A DNA stretch of 64,000 nt, taken from the NCBI GenBank assembly GCA_018292915.2, contig JACVVK020000496.1, positions 124,001 through 188,000 of the forward strand, written 5' to 3'. The notes below the pieces were generated by a model, which saw nothing but the letters and a program-made list of their open reading frames with translations, did not search any database and was not told where the DNA came from. Shown here piece after piece: positions 1-10,805 of this stretch. Origin of the DNA: Batillaria attramentaria (Eukaryota > Mollusca > Gastropoda > Batillariidae). Within the stretch, counting starts at the first letter, position 1; every line of letters starts with the position of its first letter. The position numbers and the translations under genes were made by a program.

Positions 1-921
1 GGTGGGGGGGGGGGGGGCGACTGGCAAGTGGATTCATGAAGATACCAGCTTCAAGTCCATTTAGGATTCAGCATTTTTTTCAGGATGTGCATAATATTTT
101 CTTTGAATCGTGTCTTGGTTATGTCTACAGAATCACAAGCTCATGAGATAATTATGCCATATTGAACGAAAAAGCCCGCATTCTGATAATTGTTTTTACT
201 TTGGCCAAAATGGAGGTTTTCCAGCAAACGTCTTACGTCTGGTACACATTAGATTTTAAAGATAAAGCAAGAACGAGCTCTGAATAAAAAATATGAATAA
301 AACACGCGCGTTCTGGGAAACACTTAAAGCCGTGAGATTAGTGTCCGCACGAATTCATTTGCCATCTTGTAACCCAGAACCATGACAATCTTTGGAACAA
401 AAGATTTGTGGATAATCAGAATGACCTCTTTGTCTCTGAAACTGGCAACTGATTTCAAAACAGGCCAATTTATTTCATGTGGCTTTTTAGGTTCCTGTAA
501 ATTTAGAGAAAACAAAGAATTTACGTCGTTGTCATCACGCGTAAAGGAAACAAGTACCAATCGAACTAAAAGTATTATTTACATCTCTTTTTGAAACCGA
601 TATTACGATATAATGGCTCCTCTTCCAGGTGTAGTCAGGCCTACCTCGTACAGCGAACTCAGGCCATGGAAGATGGATTTCGAATCTAAAATGGCCGACT
701 GGTGTTTTACGCCGTTGGATGAAAACTCGCTTTTTGGGGGTGCCTCTGTTCCTAAGCCTATACAGAAACGGATGCTCCGGCAAAATGTTTCTCGGGGGCT
801 TTCATTACGGACTCGTTTTAGTCACGCCCGTTACCTTCACGCATAGACACGCCGGACAGAAATGCAGTAATATTATGGTTTTAATTTATTCAATGAACCA
901 ACTAATTTCAACTCTGTAAAC
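1..921. other. Left flank, no gene recognised
   Basis: Only short overlapping open frames occur on both strands, with no recognisable domain or splice structure. A G-run sits at the very start. I see nothing else to annotate. Confidence 0.5.
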
Positions 922-1597
922 CAGGGCCGCGTTTCTTACGCAAAGGCGCTCGCGGGCGCTTGCGGAGGTCGCTTTGCCTCGTTGGGAAACGGCCAATTAG
1001 AACCAAGGCGCTTTCAAAATGGCGGCGGAATCACGAACACGGTTGTTGGCAAAGTTGAAAAGGAAGAAGAAAACTCTAGTGCTCGCAGCTATCAGTCATC
1101 TTTTGAGCGCAGAAGACGACGTTTTTGACGAGGAGCAATAATTACTGGCTTGGAGCATGATATACCGCTAGTATGCATGTTCTGCTCGATGCAAAACGGA
1201 GACGTAAGGCACCATTACGTACTCACTTTGACCACTCCTTCCCCACAAACACGCACAACATATCCCTGAATGACTGGCGACCACGGCCCGGTGCAATTAG
1301 CTCAAATTATTTTCGTATACTATTCTGCACAATTACAAGTTGGGACAGAAGGTCTCCATCCACCCGCAAATTCATTTAAGCCATTTCTTAGTTCCACTTC
1401 AACGGAGCCTTCGGTGGGCGCCGCCATCTTTGTTTACATAGAAACTGACCACGTGACCTTTTGCTCGCGGCGAACTTGCTTCAGACTTCGCACGCGAGCG
1501 CTTTTTCTGCACGCCGCGGGCAAGGTGCATGTAAACGGTTTCATAGGAAAGCGCCCCGGAACGTTTCGAAGCGCCCGCCTTAAGAAACGCGGCCCAG
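922..1597. mobile_element. Non-autonomous TIR DNA transposon
   Basis: The two ends are inverted copies of one another: GGGCCGCGTTTCTTA at 924-938 and its reverse complement at 1581-1595. The interior is GC-rich and repeats short GCGC-containing motifs near each end. The termini and the CTT(A) step resemble PIF/Harbinger ends, but I could not define a target-site duplication, so the superfamily is tentative. The only coding trace is a 41-codon frame near the left end. Confidence 0.6.
1019..1141 (+). CDS. Short basic/acidic ORF inside TIR element
   Basis: An ATG in good context (AAAATGG) opens 41 codons ending TAA. The peptide has a basic stretch (KLKRKKK), then a hydrophobic segment (LVLAAISHLL), then an acidic tail (EDDVFDEEQ). 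Transposase N-termini of the PIF/Harbinger type often show a similar basic-hydrophobic-acidic layout, so it may be the 5' remnant of a transposase ORF. It could equally be chance coding potential in a GC-rich element. Confidence 0.22.
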   Translation: MAAESRTRLLAKLKRKKKTLVLAAISHLLSAEDDVFDEEQ

Positions 1598-4082
1598 AAG
1601 GTACATTTCTCATATCAGTGATTCGAAAAGGCGAAAAGAGAAATGTTACCCCCCCCCCCTTTTGGGGTATGCCAAATCTGTAATAGAGATGGAGGGTTCA
1701 GCCGGGGAAGGTTTAGTCACGCCACCTGGATCAAGTTTCTAAATACGGAGCGGGACTATACAATAACAACCCGCAACACTGAAAGAAGCAAGTGGTAGAG
1801 CACACAAGTGCAACATGCTAAGTCAGGGCTGGACATGGAACATAGAAGATAAGGGTTGATTAAAGTTAGACAATATCCCCTGCAGTTATACCGAACCTTT
1901 TATCAGAGACGATAGCCAATGTTTCTTTGATTCGTGTTAAATAACTGGTTTCAGAATGCCACTAACAGCGAAAAATCACACAGAGATAACAAATATATAA
2001 ATATTGTGGGCATTACTTATATCTTATGCTACTGAAAGTTTATCGCTCCTCTAAATAACACAGCAGCAGCATAATATGTCAGCCCGGTCCCCATTAGTGA
2101 GTGAATGGGCGTCTATGTGTAAAATAGACATTTTGATACCCGAGGGCCGCTACAGGCAAATCTCTGGTCATTTCAGTCGTTGGACCACCGCAGGGTGTTT
2201 GATCTAAAGATCCAGTAGTCAAACTTGAGGTATGCCACTGTGATTAATACCTGCAGCAGCGGCGTCATTTGTAATAGTTGCTGTGTATAGTCACAATATG
2301 GATTCCCCTCATTACCACTCCCAGCCAAAGGGACATTGTGGATGGGCTAGTAACACGTAAGTGCCAAACCTCTCCTCTAAAAGTTGGTAAATAACAAAAA
2401 ACGCTGTGTACACTGTGGCCGTCATATCAGGCTACTTGGTAACCTATCCCGTAGAGGTTAATGTTTAATTATACACTGTATAGAAAAAGGTATTTGAAGT
2501 CACCTATTTCAAGCAGTGAAGAGTTCATGGAATTTGACGTGGGATGTACGTTTTCCTTCCTCTGGGATCACTCTACCTTTTCCAATATGTAAAACAATGA
2601 CAAGTTAAAACTGGTGGCTACTAGCAGCAAAATACAAACGTCCCCCCCCCCCCCCCCCACGCAGCATGTAATAAAGGAAATGAAAAAAAAAATGGGGAAA
2701 AATAATGACCGCTGTAAAGACGACGTGCTTGTTTGGATTCGGGGATCTTTCTCCATACGACTAGTCATTGTCTTTTCCACCACGACAAGTTTTTAAAAAG
2801 AAACTGAATCAAGCGTAGCAAGTTTGGCAGGCTCTTTAGTAAGCACCGCTTTCAGCCCATATAGGGAACTGATAGCCTCAATTAACGGCCATCTATAAGC
2901 AATGAATCTCTCATACAAGTTCCGGAAGATCATTCTGAAACACCGAGTACGTGCTCTAATCATATTATACTCATTTTCGCAAACACATCTTATCACAGCA
3001 ACCAATCAAGTGCCCCTACTGCCATCATTTCACATATTCAGTCATTATTAAGCAGACTGCACATTCGATGGCTGTTCGTCACCAAAGTACCAAAGCGATT
3101 TCAATGAACTATTGGTATGACACAACTGGGATATTATTCTTGTGTGTGCACTGCTCTTTGAGAAAAACCGTTCACTACTCACAACGCAGCAACTACTTTG
3201 ATAAGTACACCCCCAACATATCCATCCCCAAAAAGTGCTCACTTGGATATCATATTTCATACTTACCTGCACATGCGGTGACAAGGGAACTTCACAACAC
3301 CAAAGAAGCGTTTTCTGACTGAACTGTTCAATGTTCGTAAATGTTTTCCGCGATACATGTCACCTGCAGTGACCTGCCAAGTGCCGTGCATCAAATACAG
3401 CCGTTTTACAGGGTCCTTTGAATCAACGGCCAAACTAATGGCCGCAATTATCCAGGAAGCATCATTCTGATTGGGGTAAAATTTCAGTATGTCAACAATG
3501 CATGTCTTGTCTAACAGTAACCGTATTTAGAACGGAGTTCTGCTCAATTCTGTACCCGCAAACATGCATACTTTGTGCACACCCTCAAAAGCCCATTTAT
3601 AGGGCTCATAGAGTGAAAGTGGCAAGATAAACGGTCGTTTTTAACGGTGACGCGGACGGGAAAAAAATTCAAGGAGACCACCACAGTATTAGGGGGCTGT
3701 GTTTTACTGAAATCTGTAATAAAAAGTTAGGATCAAATTTGTTCTACCTTGTTCAGCAATTTTCCTAGCCTATAGGCCCACTCACTCCTAGGAGTTCAAA
3801 TCCGTGCGCCCACTCCTAGTTTAGCTTTGTACTTTAATGTTTCATGTTTCGTATCGCACGCGTCCATGGTCTCAAAATCAGTGCCTGTGGAGTAATACAA
3901 ACAAACACAAGTGACTTTTGTCACAGTGCTAAGTCTGGTACTACTGACTACTTCAGTGTCACCGTCTCCGCCAGTACAAGTCTACCTCAAAACTGAATCT
4001 GAAACAAGGCCCTGAGTTCCATTATCCAGATCAGTAAAGCGATAGCGATAGCCGGGCGGTTTTTCATTTTACGAACATCAGG
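1598..4082. other. Intergenic, nothing recognised
   Basis: AT-rich sequence with a C-run at about 2642-2658 and short frames only. I found no conserved domain, splice pattern or inverted-repeat element here. Confidence 0.45.
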
Positions 4083-4131
<49 letters not shown>

Positions 4132-4167
4132 CGCACTGTCGCACTGTCACACACGCTGACACACACA

Positions 4168-4206
<39 letters not shown>
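4083..4206. repeat. (CA)n microsatellite, two blocks
   Basis: CA tracts at about 4083-4128 and 4160-4206 are separated by a 31-base imperfect spacer containing GCCGCACTGTCGCACTGTC. They lie just beyond the 3' end of the minus-strand LINE fragment. Confidence 0.95.
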
Positions 4207-4209
<3 letters not shown>

Positions 4210-4221
4210 CTGTGGCGGACT

Positions 4222-5840
4222 GACAAAGATTCAAAGATTTTATTTCCTTTGACCCCTACTGGGGCATGGAGGAACAATATAAACAAACAAGAAATGCAAA
4301 TGACAAGGTAATGTAAGGTTAAAAGAAAATGTTAATAACAACAATCACTGTGCGATCAATAAACAAGAGTGCTGATCAATATTGTTATCACAAACTACAT
4401 GAAATTAAGCTATCATACACTTACAGCAATAACAGAGACTAGCAAAAAAAAAATGTTAAGCAATGGTGGGAACTTTGTTCTACACAACTTTGCATTCTTT
4501 CAGAAATGTTAGCAAAACTAAGTGCGACTTTTTCCTGCCAGGTAAGGATAGGAGATTACAAACATTAAACATTGATTTAACTCTGCGGAATTTGAAAGGT
4601 ACATGTATGTGTCTTTCACGGGATTCTGTGTGTGCAGGACATTCAGTAATTATATGATACTCGTCTCCTACCACACCCATGCTACAATCGGTGCAAAGTC
4701 GCTCGTCTCTTTGTATGCCCCTTTTTCGTCCTTGCTCTATTGGGAGTTTGTGATTACTGCAGCGAAATTTTCATCATTGCAAAGACATATAGATCCGGGA
4801 GCCGATAAATCTACTGCTCTTGACAAAATTCTACTTTAAAGTTCCTGTATAAAAGAAATTTGCTGCTGTTTTCCAGGTCTAACCGCCAGGATTGGATGAA
4901 TGACTTCTGGAGATTCTTTTCAACGTTTCTGCATAAAGACTCTTTGCTTACAAACTGGTGTGTCTGCCAGACACAATCGAAACCTGAACTAACTAGCGTG
5001 TTTTTCACGTCTTCTAACCACGGTGATTTAAACAAATCTTGGTCAAATAGATGGCGCAGCATAGTATAGATTTTAGATGAATATTTAACAGTTTCCACTG
5101 ACCAAGTCTGCCCAGAATCGAATCATTCTAACTTTAATTTGTATTCTTAAGGGGAATTTTCCGGTTTCTCCATAGACAAAAGAGGACATGGCGCTTCTCT
5201 GCAGATGAAAAATATATTTCAGGAACTTTAATTGCAATTTCTCAATAAGCGCTAACGATTCGTATCCCCATACTTCGCTGCCGTATGGTAAGACTCAGCC
5301 GCGAATTAGTCTTTGTGGCTTGCGCGGCTTTAAGCCCTAAAAACTCACTCACTCACCCGTAGACGGGCACTACTAATTTGTCAAACAGGTCAAGCACAAT
5401 ACAAACTGGTAGGTCGTGCTTCCGTGCACACTGAATTCAACTAAACATTGCTTTTTGCGCTTTTTCATAAGCTAACTTTTTGCACTTAAAGAAGTTGCCA
5501 TTGCTGGTAAACTGAACACCTAAGTACTTAAAGCAATCAACCGCTTCAATTGGCTGTTGTCCGTATTTGAAACAAGGTGGTGTACTCTTGCGTTTTTCGA
5601 ATATCATTACTTTAGTTTTACTAGGGTAGACCTCGAGTTTCCAGTCTACGCAGTACGCATGAAGAGATTCTAAAGCTTTCTGTAGACCGTTTGGAGAGTC
5701 AGAGAGGAGAACGGTATCATCCGCAAATAGGAGGACAAAGAGGTTGATGTAGTTACTAACTGTGTGGTTAGGAGAATCTAACTGTATGTTAAGTGGGGAG
5801 CAACCTTTCTGGGCCATAAAGTCTGGGCCACACACACCAA
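4222..5840 (-). mobile_element. 5'-truncated, degenerate non-LTR retrotransposon (LINE)
   Basis: Read on the minus strand, this stretch starts in a reverse-transcriptase fragment (5437-5835), continues through downstream ORF2 pieces in shifted frames (4811-5098 and 4480-4680), and ends near 4222 in an A/T-rich tail with a repeated TTTGAATCTTTG-like motif. The 4480-4680 piece has a His-Cys-rich C-terminal pattern (EYHIITECP...R) like the zinc-binding tails of LINE ORF2 proteins. Frameshifts and an insertion near 5300-5360 break the frame. It is an old, dead insertion in the jockey/CR1/L2-like range; the exact clade is not assignable by eye. Confidence 0.75.
5437..5835 (-). pseudogene. LINE reverse-transcriptase fragment
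   Basis: The 132-residue frame carries the RT catalytic box FADDTVLLSDS (motif with the paired Asp), then the helix GLQKALESLHAYCVDWKLEV, then KTKVMIFEKRK and the YLGVQFTSNGNF motif that follows the palm in LINE reverse transcriptases. Upstream fingers and endonuclease are absent, so it is a truncated relic that probably has no function. Confidence 0.82.
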
Positions 5841-7139
5841 CAACTTGACCCTAACCTTAACCACTTAATCGGATACAGCTGACAGAAGACCGACTTTGAG
5901 TCATAATGACAACTGCCTGAGTTATAATCATAGTTAACGCAAATTCAGCCAGTCACTGAGTCTACGGCCGCGCGGCCACTACTTCACACTGACCGAACTG
6001 TTCCGGCCCCGCGGACCCGGTGAGTTCAGTCCGGCGTTGTTGTTTGCGACAACTGAAAACACACCACTTTGTATGAGACAGCTGTGGCCATATAGATGTG
6101 TAGCTATGTGTAGCTAATTAATTGTACTACAAGGCAAATCGGATGAAACATCAGTCTCGAGTTCAAGTTATAATACACAAATTGACTATATCAGCGGCCG
6201 CGGTAGTTCTGCTTCACTGAACACGCGGATCGTTCTTTGCTCAGTAATCTTTATTTTTACGGTCCGTGCACACCACTAAGGTAACATTATCCAGTTGCTT
6301 TTGTCGCTCTAGAGCGGAGTTGGCAAGACGACACTAGCTGTGTGTCATGTTTAGACTCGGCTGTAACCGGCGGACAAAAACGTTCAATACAGATCGATAC
6401 CCCACGCTCTGTCAACCCACCCCTCAACTTGTTTCTCATGAGTGAAGGGAGGAGGGTGGGTCAGTGGGGACAGTATTAATTACATTGGGCACAGTAAAGA
6501 CACTCGCTCGCGCTACGATGATTACAGTACTTCAGCTTACGCAAGCAGGACATGATTGTGTATGTATAGTGTACATGTTGTTTCAGGCAGTATTCCACTG
6601 TGAGGAAGTTTCTCAGTCGGACAGCGAGACTTGCTGACGTACAAACTGACACGGATAAAACTGTTTGATAAACATGAGAGAAGGAATGAAAGTTTTACAA
6701 CAAGTTTCTGAATTGCTTAGGACATCAAAGTCTATGAAATGAACTTGGATTATTTCTGCGACTGTCGTCAAATGGTGAGATCGAGCTGGGAGTCATAGTG
6801 CCGGCGTCTACAGCGTGCGGACCTGTTGCGGAAAGAAGACTTCAGATTTCTTCTCCAACAACGTTGTATCAACACTTGGATTTTCACTTTCCTGGTTAAA
6901 AAAACAAACAAACAAAAAAAAAAAACAAAAACCTGTGCATGGTTACTCATCTTGTCTGTAAGAAGCTGGCAGTCTCCTGATGTAGACATATTTCTTTGTC
7001 TTCATGTTCACCCAGGACTGTATCATGGCCACAACTAGAGTTTTCAGTCGTTACAACAATCACGACACAACATGACGCCAGAAAGATAAACATTATAGTC
7101 TAGACAACGAGATCATATGTGTCTGGTGCGGTACGTACA
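5841..7139. other. Upstream flank of copy 1, shared with copy 4
   Basis: From about 6160 to 6770 this sequence matches the region before copy 4 (about 57714-58310) with small differences, so it belongs to the duplicated unit. It includes the shared segment ending in AAATGAACTTGGATTA. Copies 2 and 3 have a different upstream flank. An oligo-A tract lies at about 6899-6931. No coding gene is seen. Confidence 0.6.
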
Positions 7140-7316
7140 ACAGTCACAAATCCAGAAGGACTCTGTCTTAATCACGTGACTCTTTCACTGACTCAGTCTG
7201 TAAACCCTCATCACAGCGGACAGTGCACAAAGTGCTCATGGTGTCTGGATCTGTCTTTTTTTTTTAAAGCCAGTAGCCAAATCGTGACGCCGTGACCGGA
7301 CACTATTCGTGACAAA
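7140..7316 (+). promoter_or_regulatory. Conserved proximal 5' region of copy 1
   Basis: About 110 bases here align with the regions just upstream of copies 2 and 3, although sequence further upstream differs. A CACGTGAC E-box (7173-7180) and the motif GACAGTGCACAAAGTGCT are kept. No TATA box is evident. Conservation across otherwise diverged flanks suggests promoter or 5' UTR, but recent duplication could also explain it. Confidence 0.4.
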
Positions 7317-9416
7317 ATGTCGGAAAGACCTCCAGCATCAGATCCTGGACCAGGGAACACTCACCCTGCCACGGTCACCAGCTCCACGTCACTCCCGTCC
7401 CCAGTCACCACCTCACCAGCAGTTACCGCCCAAGTCACCACCTCACCAGCAGTTACCGCCCTTGTCACCACCTCACCAGCAGTTACCGCCCAAGTCACCA
7501 CATCACCAGCATCTATCGTATCAATCACCACCTCACGAGCAGCCACTGCATCAGTCACCACTTCACCAGCAGCCACCACTCAAGTCACCACCACAAGCTC
7601 AGTGGTCACCCGACAAACTTTACAGAATGAGTGGAGACGCGTTGTGACGTCACTATACCGTGACCTTGACACCCGGACTTACTGTGTACCGCCCTGCATC
7701 ATGAACCGTGTGCCGTATGATAGAGACACTGTTGCCGGGCAACCGGCCCTGGTGTTGCGACCTTTACCGGGATTTGTGACGTCAGGCAGTCGTCCGATTG
7801 TCACGGTCTCACCTCCAGGCAACAGTCCTAGCGCGATGGGACAACACTCATCACATAGAATGTGGAGCCGGGAGTATAACTGTACTGAGCTGACTACGAC
7901 AAAGAGAGACCAGAAGCCGTCACTACAGACAGCTACGAAGACATGTCAAGAAACAGGTCAACACACGTCTCATGCAACACCAAGTCACTCAGCATACAGC
8001 ATGTGGACACGTGTGACCCTCCTCCGCTCAATGAGTCTTCTTGTGCTATTTGTTCATGTTATAAGACGATTCATTTCATGGTGGAGGGTCACAGTCCCCA
8101 TTACCCAGCCAATCAACATACCGCAAACTGACCACAGTCTGTGGACCCGAGAGCAGCATCCAGTCGCTCAGATAAGCCATCACACACGTCAAGGATCAGC
8201 CCAGCAGGCAAGCCAAAACACACCTCAAGGATCAGCCCAGCAGGCAAGCCAAACCACACCTCAAGGATCAGCCCAGCAGGCAAGCCAAACCACACCTCAA
8301 GGATCAGCCCAGCAGGCAAGCCAAACCACACCTCAAGGATCAGCCCAGCAGGCAAGCCAAACCACACCTCAAGGATCAGCCCAGCAGGCAAGCCAAACCA
8401 CACCTCAAGGATCAGCCCAGCAGGCAAGCCAAAACACACCTCAAGGATCAGCCCAGCAGGCAAGCCAAAACACACCTCAAGGATCAGCCCAGCAGGCAAG
8501 CCAAAACACACCTCAAGGATCAGCCCAGCAGGCAAGCCAAAACACACCTCAAGGATCAGCCCAGCAGGCAAGCCAAAACACACCTCAAGGATCAGCCCAG
8601 CAGGCAAGCCAAAACACACCTCAAGGATCAACCCAGCAGACATGCCAAAGCACACCTCAAGGATCAGCCCAGCAGGCAAGCCAAAACACACCTCAAGGAT
8701 CAGCCCAGCAGGCAAGCCAAAACACACCTCAAGGATCAGCCCAGCAGGCAAGCCAAAACACACCTCAAGGATCAGCCCAGCAGGCAAGCCAAAACACACC
8801 TCAAGGATCAGCCCAGCAGACAAGCCAAAACACACCTCAAGGATCAGTCCAGCAAACACGCCAACACACACCTCAAGCAACTCCGAGTCACTCGTCAACG
8901 CACAGTCTGTGGACCCAAGAGCAGCATCCAGTCGCTCAGCCAATCAACGTGCAGGAAACCGACTCACGTGACGACTTCGCCCAACAGCACGTGCTGCACT
9001 GTCTACAGGCACTAGGAGAGCAGCGACAGGAAGCCATGTTTGTGATGTCGTCACTAGACTTCACTGACTACCTGAACAAGCTGGATGCTACCCACGCTGC
9101 TCAGTTCCCGCTACCCGGGGATCTTCCCGCCACACAGCGAGAGGGCGACTTTGACGTCATCGTCATACACCGCAAATACGGCGTCCTGCTCGGGGAGATC
9201 AAGTCAGTGGGTATCCATGACAACAACCCAACAGACAAAGCTGTGGCTGACAAGGTCAGCAAGGCCGTGAAACAGCTGGACAAGTGTGAGAAGGTTGTGA
9301 ATCACGTGATGAGTGACGTGGCGCCGGGAGTGAGTGTCCGCAAAACGCTGATCCTGCCCTACATCAGCAGGACGCAGCTACAGCACGTGTTGGATGGAGA
9401 CAGTCAGCTGGCACAG
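7317..9416 (+). CDS. Copy 1 exon 1: repeats plus nuclease domain
   Basis: The start MSERPPASD matches MSETPPASD in copies 2 and 3, which fixes this ATG. The exon encodes 700 codons and ends at CAG|GTCAGA, phase 0. The last 150 residues contain a helix (DDFAQQHVLHCLQALGEQ), the strand pair around GDFDVIVI and GVLLGEIKSVG, a Lys/Gln helix (KVSKAVKQLDKC) and the strand RKTLILPYI. That is the alpha-beta-beta-beta-alpha-beta order of PD-(D/E)XK nucleases, close to NERD. Reading past the donor reaches a stop about 10 codons later, so intron retention would give a nuclease-only protein. Confidence 0.78.
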
Positions 9417-10753
9417 GTCAGAAACTCTCTTTGTCTGCACAATTTATCATGATATATGCACTTTATTGTACACTACGGAGGCTGACACATACCAAGTGAC
9501 TATTTTATTTATTTTATTTTATTTTTTCTTTTTATTTCGTAGACTCCGTAACTTGTACACCGTTCAGACGAGCACGCTCCTAATACACTGTATTTCAGAA
9601 ACACTGCTTCCTTACAAAGTGCCGTGCTTTTCCTGTATAAACATGTCCGTGAAAGTTTCTATAAATAGACCAGCCACCCGGAGCCTTCGCCGCAAAGCAA
9701 ATAGTTATTACACTGACACGCGTCCCGTTATGTTAAATGTTGTGAAGTGCCAAATGCACGGGTTCAGTGCATTAACTCAAACAAAAATATCCCAGGGTTT
9801 TTTTTTTCCACACGAATTGAGACTTTATTTAAAGGCCACCTTCACTTGTGTGTTTACTCTGGGGGAGGCTATTATGGAGGGAACTCGTACAGGTCTATTT
9901 TTAGACGGTTAAGGTTAGGGTTAGATTTAGGGTTAGGGTTAGGCTTAGGGTTAGGGTTTGGTTAGGGTTTGAACGCGCTGTCGGGCGTTTCCGGAATCCC
10001 TTGACCTCAGGTGACGTCCTACTAAAAATAGACCTGTACGAGTTCCCTATATAATAGCCTTCACCGTTTATTCTACACATGTTGACCTCATCACCCAGTC
10101 AACCATTTGCTTTGGAGTGTAAACTGTCACGTGACGATGAATACGATCCCTTTTTCAGCGGGTGTGTGGGTGTGTGAGTGCTCCAGACGTGAGAGCGGCC
10201 GTGGCGCTGTGTGTGTGTAGTGACGTCATGTCTGACCGCACCACGCCCTGGCACGTGGACGCCGCTGTACTCGGGAAACTGGACAGTTGGTGGACACAGC
10301 GCGTGGCGTGTAGAACGGACCCCACAATGTCACGTGATCTGTATGAAACACTCGTCAGCAGGTGAGGAAGCCTATCATACAATATTCCAGGCGTTAGTTA
10401 GTTTGTGCTGAAGCAGGAAACGTGAAGTTAGTTGACTGTACAAAGTATATACGTGTTTGAATACAGATGACTTTCATTGTACAGTTACAGACATTGTATT
10501 GTACTTTGTCCACACGGCCACAAGCCTATCAGTGTGCAGCGCTTCATACAACGAGTAGCAGTAGTAGTAGTAGTAGTCATCGAAAAATCCTTTTTTATAC
10601 TTTTTCTCGGAGTGAACATTTACTGCATTTCATTTTTCGCTCAGCAAACACACTGCGACCAATTCAAACAACAACAACAACAAAAACAACAACAACAGTA
10701 TTTTGTCGATTGAAACTGATTGAAACAATGACAATTTAAAAACAAACTGTAAT

Positions 10754-10805
<52 letters not shown>

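Noticed and set aside
2568..3322. Overlapping 60-84 codon frames on both strands
   Set aside because: They have no domain, splice pattern or counterpart elsewhere in the window.
8113..8971. 276-codon frames on both strands over the 36-bp repeat
   Set aside because: They arise because the 36-base unit has no stops in several frames. Only the frame joined to the conserved blocks and the nuclease is supported. The same applies at 42120-42902 and 58983-59697.
9910..9975. True chromosome end
   Set aside because: The telomere-type units are few, degenerate and enclosed in an inverted-repeat element with a target duplication, so this is not a telomere.
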